Source: Beijerinckia sp. 28-YEA-48 (lineage in GTDB: Bacteria > Pseudomonadota > Alphaproteobacteria > Rhizobiales > Beijerinckiaceae). Taken from it: DNA of 64,000 bases. Positions within the stretch are counted from its first letter, which is position 1; the number at the start of each line of letters is the position of its first letter. The notes below the pieces were generated by a model, which had not been told where the DNA came from, did not search any database, and saw only the letters and a list, made by a program, of their open reading frames with translations. Positions 50,044 to 58,535 of this stretch are shown in pieces. The position numbers and the translations under genes are program-made. The stretch spans positions 3,010,001 to 3,074,000 of the forward strand of contig NZ_FNSI01000001.1 of the NCBI RefSeq assembly GCF_900104955.1. The letters are read 5' to 3'.

Positions 50044-51747
50044 TCACGCCGCCCGGTTTTGCAAAAACTCTTCATGCTCGCGCACCAAAGCGCCCGACAG
50101 CGCCTTGGCGATCAGCGCCCGTGTCTCGGGAATGCCGTAGAGCGCGACGAAGGAACCGAAGCGCGGACCACGGCTTTCGCCCAGCAGAACCTGATAGAGC
50201 ATGTTGAACCAGTCGTTCGACACGCCCGGCCGCTCTGCCGTAGCGCCCTTCGCCTTCATGTCCTGGAAGCGGGGGATCGGCCGCGCCACGTCGTAGAGAA
50301 TGGTCTGGATATCCTCGGCGCTGGCATCCGGCGGCAGTTTCGCCAGCTCAGCATCAAGGCTTTCCAAGGCGCCACGCTCGACATCATCAGGCACGCGATA
50401 CGACTTGGCCGGCCGAACGAAATCGCGGAAGTAAGACACCGCATATCCTACAAGCAGGTCGAGGCGCGGATGGGTCTCGCGCGAAACGCCCGGCGCATAG
50501 CGGCGCAGGAAGCCCCACAGCACTTGGGGATCCTCGCTGTTGGCGACCGCCGCCAGATTGAGCAGCATGACGAAGGAAATCACCGTGCCGCCAGCCTGGC
50601 CCGGCTGTTGCAGCACTTCCGGCGCCGGGGGCTGGCCGGCATGGATATGCCACACCGGATTGCCGAGGCGGTTCTTCCAATCCTGCCGCTCATAGCCGTT
50701 GAGGAATTGCAGATATTCGTCGACGGCGCGCGGAATGGCATCGAAATAGAGCCGCTTCGCTTCGCGCGGCTTTTGAAACATGAACAACGACAGAGATTCA
50801 GGGCTCGCATAGGTGAGCCACTGCTCAATCGTCAGGCCATTGCCCTTCGACTTGGAAATCTTCTGGCCCTTTTCGTCGAGGAAGAGTTCGTAGTTGAAGC
50901 CTTCCGGCGGCGTGCCGCCGAGCACGCGCACAATATTGCCGGAGAGCTTGACCGAATCGATCAGATCCTTGCCAGCCATTTCGTAGTCGACGCCCAGCGC
51001 CGCCCAACGCAGCGCCCAATCCGCCTTCCACTGACACTTGACCGCGCCGCCCGTCACCGTGGTCTCGATCTTCTGGCCCGTGCCTGGATCGACATAGACG
51101 ATCGTGCCCTTCGACGCATCGCGCTCGATCATCGGCACCTGCAAGACGATGCCTGTGCGCGGACAGATGGGCAGGAACGGCGAATAGGTGGCGCGACGAT
51201 CCGGCCCCAGGGTCGGCAGGATGATGTCCATCACCTTGTCGTAGACTTCGAGCATGCGCAGCAGCATCTCGTCGAAGCGGCCCGATGTGTAGTAATCGGT
51301 CGACGAGGCGAACTCGTAGTCGAAGCCGAACCGGTCGAGGAAGGCGCGCAGACGCGCATTGTTGGCAGCGCCAAACGACGGATATTCGTTGGAGAAGGGA
51401 TCGGGCACCCGCGTCAGCGGCTTGCCGAGATATTGCGCCATCATCTCGCGATTGGGCACGTTATCTGGCACCTTGCGCAGGCCGTCCATGTCGTCGGAGA
51501 AGGCCAGCAGGCGCGTCTCGATCTTGCCTTCTGTCAGAACCGTGAAGGCATGGCGCACCATGGTGGTGCGCGCGACTTCGCCGAACGTGCCGATGTGAGG
51601 CAGGCCCGAGGGGCCGTAACCGGTTTCAAACAAAACCGATTTCTGCCCCGTGCGCTCGATGCGCTGGATGATCTTACGGGCCTCTTCAAAGGGCCAGGCG
51701 GCGGAAACACGCGCCGCATCGGCGAGCGTAAGGAGATCGGCGGTCAT
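50044..51747 (-). CDS. lysK: Class I lysyl-tRNA synthetase
   Basis: The archaeal-type class I enzyme, found in many alphaproteobacteria in place of class II LysRS. The 567-residue protein has the HIGH-type [20 protein letters not shown], the zinc-like region [20 protein letters not shown] and the KMSKS-type [20 protein letters not shown]. The ATG at 51747 starts [14 protein letters not shown]; the open frame up to 51849 is not conserved-looking. A 604-codon open frame on the other strand is a shadow. Confidence 0.96.
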   Translation of the reverse strand: MTADLLTLADAARVSAAWPFEEARKIIQRIERTGQKSVLFETGYGPSGLPHIGTFGEVARTTMVRHAFTVLTEGKIETRLLAFSDDMDGLRKVPDNVPNREMMAQYLGKPLTRVPDPFSNEYPSFGAANNARLRAFLDRFGFDYEFASSTDYYTSGRFDEMLLRMLEVYDKVMDIILPTLGPDRRATYSPFLPICPRTGIVLQVPMIERDASKGTIVYVDPGTGQKIETTVTGGAVKCQWKADWALRWAALGVDYEMAGKDLIDSVKLSGNIVRVLGGTPPEGFNYELFLDEKGQKISKSKGNGLTIEQWLTYASPESLSLFMFQKPREAKRLYFDAIPRAVDEYLQFLNGYERQDWKNRLGNPVWHIHAGQPPAPEVLQQPGQAGGTVISFVMLLNLAAVANSEDPQVLWGFLRRYAPGVSRETHPRLDLLVGYAVSYFRDFVRPAKSYRVPDDVERGALESLDAELAKLPPDASAEDIQTILYDVARPIPRFQDMKAKGATAERPGVSNDWFNMLYQVLLGESRGPRFGSFVALYGIPETRALIAKALSGALVREHEEFLQNRAA

Positions 51748-51940
51748 CAAATGTCCCGGGGGTGAGGCGCCGACATCCATAGGACGCGGCGCGAATTTCG
51801 ATCGCACCCTAAACACTTTCTGCCGCAGTGAAAACCCGTTTCGGACCATTGATTGGGCCTAAGCCTTGCGTCCGCCACAACATCATGCGACCAGCGGACG
51901 CGGGCGCCCTGTTCCAGCGCCGACAATGGCGGATCGACAG

Positions 51941-52828
51941 ATGCGGCGAGCCAGATGGCATAGAACGACATTCAAGCGGACCCTGCTCCAGGCCGTGGCG
52001 GCCAGTCTGGCTTGGATCGCCTGCCTGATGCCCCTCCCGACCTTCGCCCAGGCGCAGAGCGGCGCCACGAACGTGCCCTTGTTCTGGGATCCGCAACGGC
52101 GCCTCGAGCGGCCAGATACAACCGCGCTGCGCAGCCTGCGGATCATCACCGACGACGAATATCCGCCCTTCGGCTTCACCACGACCGAGGGCCTGCTAGC
52201 TGGCTTCAATGTCGATCTGGCCCGGGCGATCTGCGACGAACTCAAGGTGAGCTGCACGATCCAGGCGCGACGGTTCGACACGATTTTCGACGCGCTGGAT
52301 AAGAACGAGGCCGATGCCGCCATCGCCTCGGTCGCCATCACGCCGTCAACACTGGCGCGGGCGGACTTCACCCAGCCCTATTACCGCACACCGGCGCGCT
52401 TCGTGACGCGCAGCGGCACAGCGCTCGATGATCCGCGCCCCGAGACCATGGCCGGCAAGGTGATCGGCGTGCAGGCACGCACCGCCCATGAAGCCTATCT
52501 GCAAAAATTCTTCGGCGTGGCGGAGATCAAATCCTATGACTCGGCCTTGGCGCTGCGCTCGGCGCTGAAGCGCGATGAAGTGCCGGTGATTTTCGGTGAC
52601 GGCGTGTCGCTAGCGCTCTGGCTCAACGGCAGCGATGCGGCCGGCTGCTGCGCCTTTCGTGGCGGACCGTTTCTGGAAAGCTCGTATTTTGGCGAAGGCG
52701 TCGGCATCGCGGTCAAGCGCGACAATGCACCGATGCGCCGCATCTTCGATTTCGCTCTGGCGCGCCTGGCGCAGCGTGGCGTCTATGCCGAGCTCTATCT
52801 GAAGTATTTTCCGATCGGCTTTTTCTGA
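51941..52828 (+). CDS. Amino-acid-type (SBP_bac_3) periplasmic binding protein
   Basis: A 295-residue binding protein with a basic signal peptide (LLQAVAASLAWIACLMPLPT). The mature part follows the polar amino acid ABC binding-protein pattern: RIITDDEYPPFGFTTTEGLL, GFNVDLARAICDELKVSCTI, ALDKNEADAAIASVAITP and ARADFTQPYYRTPARFV. No permease or ATPase gene lies nearby. The ATG at 51941 was chosen because it fits the signal peptide and follows GGCGGATC; the frame is open from 51866. It is divergent from lysK. Confidence 0.82.
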   Translation: MRRARWHRTTFKRTLLQAVAASLAWIACLMPLPTFAQAQSGATNVPLFWDPQRRLERPDTTALRSLRIITDDEYPPFGFTTTEGLLAGFNVDLARAICDELKVSCTIQARRFDTIFDALDKNEADAAIASVAITPSTLARADFTQPYYRTPARFVTRSGTALDDPRPETMAGKVIGVQARTAHEAYLQKFFGVAEIKSYDSALALRSALKRDEVPVIFGDGVSLALWLNGSDAAGCCAFRGGPFLESSYFGEGVGIAVKRDNAPMRRIFDFALARLAQRGVYAELYLKYFPIGFF

Positions 52829-53100
52829 ATCGGCGTCATCAAGTCAGTTGAAGAGGCCGAAGCCTGCGTCTCATCTCGGACATTTGCGGAGCAAGAAATC
52901 CGGGAGCCAGCGGCGTGCGACGAATGCCAAACATTGCAAGTTAGGGACCTTGCATGGGGTTGTTCCTCAGAATCCCCAGACCCCCTCCCCCCAATGAGCC
53001 GTTCTCCCTCTTTGCGCGCCGCAATCAGTCTTCCTTAAAATAGGAAAGCAGGACGGCGGATTTATGTTCGAAAAGTCTGCTGAAACCCCTGGGCGCCTCC
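52829..53100. other. Intergenic stretch with no gene seen
   Basis: Together with the inverted-repeat element that follows, this makes a gene-free interval of 415 bp (52829-53243). It contains a C-rich run near 52978-53003 and no tRNA fold, credible start-and-frame or promoter I can support. Confidence 0.5.
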
Positions 53101-53225
53101 CGTCATTGCGAGGAGCATCGCGACGAAGCAATCCAAGGGCGCACGGTAGAATGTTAAGAAGTGCCCCTGGTACAGAGGCCATACGCCTTGACCCCTGGAT
53201 TGCTTCGCTGCGCTCGCAATGACGG
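53101..53225. repeat. CGTCATTGCGAG inverted-repeat element (MITE-like)
   Basis: Both ends carry the same unit in opposite orientation: CGTCATTGCGAG, a variable GC-rich spacer, GAAGCAATCCA and a G-run (left 53101-53138; right about 53190-53225). About 50 bp of unrelated sequence lies between. This sequence type is widespread between genes in many proteobacterial genomes. It produces artefactual open frames that translate as RHCERSEAI. Confidence 0.8.
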
Positions 53226-53243
53226 CGCGCCATTCCGTCTCTC

Positions 53244-53843
53244 TTAGAGATAACGCGCCAGCTCTTTCGCCAACTTTTGCGGCGTCTTCTGCGTGTTGAG
53301 CGCGGTAACGAAGCGGCCTTGCTTGTCCATCAGATAGACGATGGCGCTGTGGTCCATCGTATATTCCTTGCCTTCGCCCGGCACGCGGCGCGCGTAGACG
53401 CGATAGGTCTTCATGACGCGATCGACTGACTCCCGTGGGCCGGTGCCGGCCTCGATGCGCGGATCGAAATTGGAGAGATAATCTTTCAGCACCTCCGGCG
53501 TGTCCCGCTCCGGATCAACCGTGACGAACAGGCCGGCAATCTTCTTGTCCGGCCCAAGCGCCTTCAACGTCTCGGTGAGGTCGAACAGGGTCGTCGGGCA
53601 GACATCCGGGCAATGGGTATAGCCGAAGAAGACCAGGAAGGGCTTGCCGAGCATGTCGCGATCGGTGATCGCTTTGCCATCCTTGCCGATGAGTGCAAAC
53701 GGGCCACCGATCGCCGCCGGCTGTGGCGCGCCGACGCCCCCGCCCGCCTGGCGCAAAGTGATGTAAGCGGTGGCGCCCAACAGACCCACACCGAGAATGA
53801 GACAGATGATCGGGACAATCAGGCGACGCTGGGCGCTGTTCAT
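53244..53843 (-). CDS. SCO1/SenC-family copper/redox protein
   Basis: A 199-residue membrane-anchored thioredoxin-fold protein. An N-terminal membrane segment (LIVPIICLILGVGLLGATAY) is followed by FLVFFGYTHCPDVCPTTLFD with the copper-binding C-x3-C, and later by MDHSAIVYLMDKQGRFV with the His ligand. SCO proteins help assemble the CuA site of cytochrome c oxidase or act in thiol redox control. The ATG follows AGGAAGGTTTT. A 56-residue membrane protein gene lies 28 bp upstream on the same strand. Confidence 0.93.
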   Translation of the reverse strand: MNSAQRRLIVPIICLILGVGLLGATAYITLRQAGGGVGAPQPAAIGGPFALIGKDGKAITDRDMLGKPFLVFFGYTHCPDVCPTTLFDLTETLKALGPDKKIAGLFVTVDPERDTPEVLKDYLSNFDPRIEAGTGPRESVDRVMKTYRVYARRVPGEGKEYTMDHSAIVYLMDKQGRFVTALNTQKTPQKLAKELARYL

Positions 53844-53871
53844 AAAACCTTCCTAACGGGTTCGACGAGAC

Positions 53872-54042
53872 TCAGAAGCAGCTCGCCACCGCAGTCACCA
53901 GATCCATGAAAATGGTCGGCCCGAAGTTGATCCACATGGCCATGGCCGCCACGAACATCAGACCGAAGCCAGCCAGCACCAGCCGCACAGCCAGGCGGCT
54001 GGAGCGTTCGTCGGTGTGGTCGGTGTCGACGTCGTGGGTCAC
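53872..54042 (-). CDS. Small single-pass membrane protein upstream of the SCO gene
   Basis: A 56-residue open frame, MTHDVDTDHTDERSSRLAVR and then LVLAGFGLMFVAAMAMWINF, GPTIFMDLVTAVASCF. It has a hydrophilic, His/Asp-rich N-terminus and one membrane segment. The start is a GTG at 54042 with only a weak GTGAGACC in front of it. Its stop is 28 bp before the SCO ATG, so the two are probably co-transcribed, and the product may take part in oxidase assembly. I do not recognise a named family. Confidence 0.6.
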   Translation of the reverse strand: MTHDVDTDHTDERSSRLAVRLVLAGFGLMFVAAMAMWINFGPTIFMDLVTAVASCF

Positions 54043-54173
54043 GCCGGTCTCACTTCAAAGACTGCAATGCCCTTAATATAGGCCTTCCCGGCGGCCGGCG
54101 CATCTGTTGAGAGGGGACAGCGGCAATCGGACGCTTTATAGCGTTTCACAGCTCGGCGGAATCGCCGAGCGCC

Positions 54174-54240
54174 ATGAAGACACGTCAAAATAAGAGAATC
54201 TAAGCAAAATCACATTTCTAACGAAACGTGATTTGCTCTA
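54174..54240. repeat. Palindromic intergenic repeat, family A, with leader block
   Basis: GAAGACACGTCAAAATAAG leads into GCAAAATCACATTTC, TAAC, GAAACGTGATTTGCTCTA. The arms pair over 11 bases with one wobble-type mismatch. The terminal CTA is the complement of the TAG stop of argE. An additional GCTCGGCGGAATCGCCGAGC hairpin lies just upstream at 54151-54170. Confidence 0.85.
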
Positions 54241-55410
54241 CGACAATTCGGCGGTCAGCGACCGTAGAAAGGCCAGGCAGGCGGCCAATTCGCTGATGTC
54301 GACGAATTCGTCGGGCTGATGCGCCTGATCGATGCTGCCCGGCCCGCAGACGACGGTGGGCACGCCGGCGGTCTGGAAGCGGCCGGCTTCCGTCGCATAG
54401 GGCACGGCGATGGTCCGGTTCGATTGGGTCAATTTGAGCGCCAAGGTCTCGGCAACCGAGCCGGATTCGGCCTCCAGGCCCGGCACTTCAACCTCAATCA
54501 CCGTCTCGATGCGAGCCTGGGGCGCATGGCGGCGCAGACGCGGCAGGACCGTGCTGGCGGCATAGTCCTCCAGGCGCAACAGCGCCCGGTTTTGCGCAAT
54601 GCCCGGCAGGCCACGAAACTCCCAGTGAAAGGAGCAGCTCTTGGCCAGAATGTTGCGCGCCGTACCGCCGTTGATCACACCGACGCTGAGCGTCGAAAAG
54701 GCCGGCTCGAATCGCCCGGAGGGATCGCCCTCGCCCGCCAGTTCGTCGGCGAGCTTATAGAGATCGGCGACGAGCATCGCCGCGCCTTCGATGGCATTGG
54801 CGCCGAGATAGGGTTTCGAGGAATGGGCCTCATGGCCATGCACGGTGGTGATGAAGGTGGCGATGCTTTTATGCGCATCGGCAACTTCCATCTGCGTCGG
54901 CTCACCGACGATGACCGCGCGCGGTCGGGGTAAGTCCTGGCCGAAACGGGCGATGGTATCGACGGGACCGAGACAGGTGGTCTCCTCGTCATAGCTGAGC
55001 AGGATGTGGATCGGCACCTTGAGATTGGCGGCCTGGAAGTCCTCGATCATGGCGAGGCAGCAGGCATCGAAGCCCTTCATGTCGCAGGTGCCCCGGCCAA
55101 ACAGCCGCTCGCCCTCGCGGCGCACGGTGAAGGGGTCGCTCGTCCAGGTCTGGCCTGTGACCGGCACCACGTCGGTATGGCCCGACAGCACGATGCCGCC
55201 ATCGCGCATCGGCCCGATGGTGGCGAAGACGGCCGCCTTGTCGCCGGCCTTGTTGGGCACAGTGACATGGGCCACGCCACGGGCGCGCAGATAATCCTCG
55301 ATGAAGGCGACAATCGGCAGGTTCGACTTCGAACTCTCGGTGTCAAACGCGATCAGCCGCGCCATCAGATCGATGGTGCGGGACAGACGATCGTCAGTAA
55401 CGGCAGACAT
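54238..55410 (-). CDS. argE: Acetylornithine deacetylase (M20 family)
   Basis: ArgE removes acetate from N-acetylornithine in arginine synthesis. The 390-residue M20 metallopeptidase has LMARLIAFDTESSKSNLPIV at the start, the metal motif GIVLSGHTDVVPVTGQTW, LFGRGTCDMKGFDACCLAMI, ILLSYDEETTCLGPVD with the catalytic Glu and the late PTVVCGPGSIDQAHQPDEFV with a metal-binding His. This layout fits ArgE better than succinyl-diaminopimelate desuccinylase. Its TAG stop belongs to a repeat copy. Confidence 0.9.
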   Translation of the reverse strand: MSAVTDDRLSRTIDLMARLIAFDTESSKSNLPIVAFIEDYLRARGVAHVTVPNKAGDKAAVFATIGPMRDGGIVLSGHTDVVPVTGQTWTSDPFTVRREGERLFGRGTCDMKGFDACCLAMIEDFQAANLKVPIHILLSYDEETTCLGPVDTIARFGQDLPRPRAVIVGEPTQMEVADAHKSIATFITTVHGHEAHSSKPYLGANAIEGAAMLVADLYKLADELAGEGDPSGRFEPAFSTLSVGVINGGTARNILAKSCSFHWEFRGLPGIAQNRALLRLEDYAASTVLPRLRRHAPQARIETVIEVEVPGLEAESGSVAETLALKLTQSNRTIAVPYATEAGRFQTAGVPTVVCGPGSIDQAHQPDEFVDISELAACLAFLRSLTAELS

Positions 55411-55431
55411 GCCAACTCCGTGCGCGCGGCG

Positions 55432-55548
55432 ACTCTAGATTTCGATTCCGATCCAGTCAGAACCGAACTCTAGTTTGCTATTTTGACACATTTTCTTCAC
55501 GCGAACCGGAGGTCCTCACGACAACCGCACTTCGCTCAAAATGCTCTA
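55432..55548. repeat. Palindromic intergenic repeat, family B
   Basis: It shares the blocks CAGAACCGA, TTTTCTTCACGCGAACCGG, CACTTCGCTC and AAAATGCTCTA with the copy at 20143-20245, with an insertion of about 10 bases. The terminal CTA is the complement of the apaG TAG stop. The hairpin next to the CAGAACCG block is less perfect here. Confidence 0.7.
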
Positions 55549-55950
55549 ATTGAGGACGCGACGCGCATGCGGGCTGTCGAGCGAAAAGGCAGGGATTTCG
55601 ACCTCGAACTTGCCGCCTTCCTTGCCCTCTTCGAGGTCGACGAAGCTATATGAGCCGACCATGATACCCGAGGGCGTGGTAAGCGGGCAGCCCGAGGTAT
55701 ATTTGAAATGTTCGCCAGGCTGCAGAACCGGCTGCTCGCCGACGACGCCCGGGCCGCGCACGTCCTCGCGCCGGCCATTGGCGTCGGTGATTTGCCAATG
55801 CCGGTGCGTCAGCTGCACGGCATGATCGCTCATATTGGTGATTCCGACCGAATAGGCCCAGAAAAAGCGTCCGGCGTCCGGCTGCGACCGATCGGCCAGG
55901 AATTCCGGCTCGACGGTCACTTCGATGTTGTGGGTCTTTGATTTGTACAT
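55546..55950 (-). CDS. apaG: ApaG domain protein
   Basis: A 134-residue single-domain fibronectin-type protein. It has YKSKTHNIEVTVEPEFLADR, FFWAYSVGITNMSDHAVQLT, HRHWQITDANGRREDVRGPG, VVGEQPVLQPGEHFKYTSGC and MVGSYSFVDLE, all typical of ApaG. The biochemical function is not firmly established; it is linked to Co2+ and Mg2+ efflux phenotypes. The ATG at 55950 gives the usual length; a TTG at 55968 would add six residues. Confidence 0.93.
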   Translation of the reverse strand: MYKSKTHNIEVTVEPEFLADRSQPDAGRFFWAYSVGITNMSDHAVQLTHRHWQITDANGRREDVRGPGVVGEQPVLQPGEHFKYTSGCPLTTPSGIMVGSYSFVDLEEGKEGGKFEVEIPAFSLDSPHARRVLN

Positions 55951-56043
55951 GTCGCCAGTTTGCCCCAAACCCAGTGTCGCCGTCGAGCCCTTCGCATCTG
56001 CAAAAAGGGGTAGGCTCGCCTTACACCATCGAAGTTTTTACAA

Positions 56044-58383
56044 TTATTTGAAAATTGCAAGATTGGCGGCCTCGAGGCGCAGTTTGGCCAGCATCGCCGT
56101 CAAAATCGTCGCGTGATCGTCTGTCCACAGTGGCGCGTGAGCCGCCGTTTCGATCCGCCACAATCCGCTGCCGTTTTCCAGCAATCCGCGCACCTGGGCG
56201 GGATCGCGGACGATCATCGCGACCACGCTGGGCGAACGAAATTCGGACTCATTCGCGCTCACCGCCATGTCGCGCCGGACGTAGGCGTAAAGCCCGAGTT
56301 CGGTCGCGATCCGCCCGATGATGTCGGCGAAGTCCATCGTATTGTTGGAAATGTGAACCGCGATCACGCCACGCGGCGCGAGCAGCCGCACATAGAGCTC
56401 GAAGGCTTCAAGGGTGAGCAGATGGGTCGGGATCGCATCGGATGAAAACGCATCGACAACGATGATGTCGCTCTTAGTCCGCTGCTGCGCCAAAGTCAGA
56501 CGCGCGTCGCCCAGGACATATCTTGCTTGTGGCCCGCAATCGGAAAGGAAACGGAAACGACCGGAATCACGCGCCAACCAGACGACAAGCGGATCGATCT
56601 CGAAGAAGGTCACCGCCTCGTCTTCGTGAACGTGGCAGGCCAGCGCACCTGTGCCCAGCCCGATAAATGAGGCCTGATTCAACTTGCCATGGCCACTGGT
56701 ACGACGCGCGACCGCAATAGCTTCGCCAAGCGGGCCATCGAAGGCATAATAGGTCGTCGGTAACGGCTTGCCAGTCACCATCGTGCCATCATCGTTGCGG
56801 ATGCGGATGGCGCCATGCATGGTCTTGCCATGGGCGAGCGTGCGGAACTTACCATCGCGCGCTTCCTCGACACGATGAACGCCAAAGAAGGAGCGAAAGG
56901 ATTCGCGGCCCGGCGTGAACGTCTGCAGCAGCAAGATAGCGATCGTCGCGGCGACGCCGAAGATGGCGGTGCGACCGGCGGAACGCCAATTAAGCAGCAA
57001 CAGCGCGCCGATCGCGCCGGCAAGCAGCTTATAACCGAGATCGACAGGCGCGAGCAGCCCCAGCGCCGCCGCCGCTAGAGCCAAAGCGATCGTGGCCGAT
57101 GCGACCTTGGCCCAGACCGAGGCGGTGAAAGCCCGAATCTCGGCAATGGCGCCCGGCCGGCAAAACAGCGCCGTCGCCAGCAGCAATGGATATTCGACAA
57201 GGCTCGAGAACAACAGCGGTGCAAGAAGACTGACAAAAGCACCGCCAAGGGCGCCGCCCAGCGACATGGCGGCATAAAAGAACGTCAGATGGCGTGCCGG
57301 CGGGCGCAACCGATAAAGCGCGGCATGGCAAACCAGCGCGTTGATGACGAACAAGGCCAGATGCGTGACGAGACCGAGCGTCATCCACGCGAAGGAACCG
57401 ATGCAGATGATCATCAGAATGATCGCCGACAGCCACGGTTGCGCGATTGAAAGTCTGTTCTCGAATTTCGTCTGCGCCTGCGGCGAACGGGCGCGAAAAG
57501 CGATGACGAAGGTCAGAAGATACAGGCCGAGCGGCACGACCCACAGCAAAGGCGCGGCGGCCACGTCATTGGAGAGATAGACGGTGACGGAGACCAGCAA
57601 GGCCGAGGGCACGAAAGCCAACGCCACCCAGATCATCGCCGCTGCTGGCGCGATGGGCGCAGTGGCTTCGGCTTCGGCTTCGGTTTCGGTTTCGGTTTCG
57701 ACCTCAATGCGCGATCCAATGGCCGCGGCACCGCCGGAGCGCCAAAACACGCTGAACGCACAGATGACGATCATCGCGACCAACAGCACGAAGCCGATGG
57801 CCCAGCCTTGGCTCTGCGCGCGCAAGCCGAACAGGGGCTCGATCACAAAGGGATAGGCGAGCAGAGCTGCAAACGAACCCACATTGGAAGCACTGTAGAG
57901 AAAATACGGATCGCGCGCGTGACTGTGGCCAGAGCGGGCGAACCAGGCCTGCAGCAGAGGACCATGGGCCGAGAGCGCGAAGAACGGCACACCAACGGAC
58001 GCAGCGAACAGACCGATCAGCCACAATGTTGGATCATGATCGGTTGGCGGCGCACCTGCGGCACGCAGAGCCACCGGCAGAAACAGAAAGGCAAGGCACA
58101 GCAGGGCGACATGAACGAGCGCCCCCCGGCGCGGGTCCATCCAACGGATCAGGACATGAGCGTAGCAATAGCCGCCGAACATCAGCGCTTGAAAGAAGAC
58201 CACCGCCACCGACCATACCGAAGGGGAACCGCCCAGCACCGGCAGCGTCATCTTGGCGAACATCGGCTCCAGCGCGAACAGAAGCAGCGCCGATGTGAAG
58301 ATAACAACGACAAAAAGCGGCAACACGCCCCGGCTGAGGGCGGGCACCGCCTGACGTTGAGGCTGGACGTCGAAGGTGGTCAT
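56044..58383 (-). CDS. Fused MFS transporter / spermidine-synthase-like protein
   Basis: A 779-residue protein. The N-terminal about 500 residues hold some 12-14 membrane segments, and the C-terminal part is a class I methyltransferase-like fold of the spermidine-synthase kind (ASFIGLGTGALACHVHEDEA, FFEIDPLVVWLARD, DIIVVDAFSSDAIPTHLLTL). The fusion is a known but uncharacterised architecture. The loop near 57666-57701 is encoded by six hexamer repeats giving Glu-Thr and Glu-Ala pairs. The ATG is the only sensible start. Substrates are unknown. Confidence 0.82.
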   Translation of the reverse strand: MTTFDVQPQRQAVPALSRGVLPLFVVVIFTSALLLFALEPMFAKMTLPVLGGSPSVWSVAVVFFQALMFGGYCYAHVLIRWMDPRRGALVHVALLCLAFLFLPVALRAAGAPPTDHDPTLWLIGLFAASVGVPFFALSAHGPLLQAWFARSGHSHARDPYFLYSASNVGSFAALLAYPFVIEPLFGLRAQSQGWAIGFVLLVAMIVICAFSVFWRSGGAAAIGSRIEVETETETEAEAEATAPIAPAAAMIWVALAFVPSALLVSVTVYLSNDVAAAPLLWVVPLGLYLLTFVIAFRARSPQAQTKFENRLSIAQPWLSAIILMIICIGSFAWMTLGLVTHLALFVINALVCHAALYRLRPPARHLTFFYAAMSLGGALGGAFVSLLAPLLFSSLVEYPLLLATALFCRPGAIAEIRAFTASVWAKVASATIALALAAAALGLLAPVDLGYKLLAGAIGALLLLNWRSAGRTAIFGVAATIAILLLQTFTPGRESFRSFFGVHRVEEARDGKFRTLAHGKTMHGAIRIRNDDGTMVTGKPLPTTYYAFDGPLGEAIAVARRTSGHGKLNQASFIGLGTGALACHVHEDEAVTFFEIDPLVVWLARDSGRFRFLSDCGPQARYVLGDARLTLAQQRTKSDIIVVDAFSSDAIPTHLLTLEAFELYVRLLAPRGVIAVHISNNTMDFADIIGRIATELGLYAYVRRDMAVSANESEFRSPSVVAMIVRDPAQVRGLLENGSGLWRIETAAHAPLWTDDHATILTAMLAKLRLEAANLAIFK
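57666..57701. repeat. Hexanucleotide tandem repeat inside a coding region
   Basis: Six units, CTTCGG three times, TTTCGG twice and TTTCGA once, encode alternating Glu-Ala and Glu-Thr on the minus strand. Unit gain or loss would keep the frame and change only a cytoplasmic or periplasmic loop. Confidence 0.75.
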
Positions 58384-58535
58384 AGGGCGCCCTTTTTGCC
58401 GGCGACGATAGCGGGCCGGCGTTAACGAACCCTGCCCTCAACCGGCCAACCACCGACGACAACAGCGACCTTCGTCCAGTTGGATCAAATCGCAGGCGCG
58501 CTAGACTGCCCCACGAGGAAGAGGGGGAAATCGAC

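Noticed and set aside
49951-51765. 604-codon open frame on the plus strand opposite lysK
   Set aside because: It is antisense to an unmistakable class I lysyl-tRNA synthetase, and its translation is Arg/His-rich without recognisable domains, as expected for a shadow frame in GC-rich DNA.
52967-53233. 88-residue open frame translating as RHCERSEAI and LRRDAPRND
   Set aside because: This is the well-known artefact produced by the CGTCATTGCGAG inverted repeat, not a protein.
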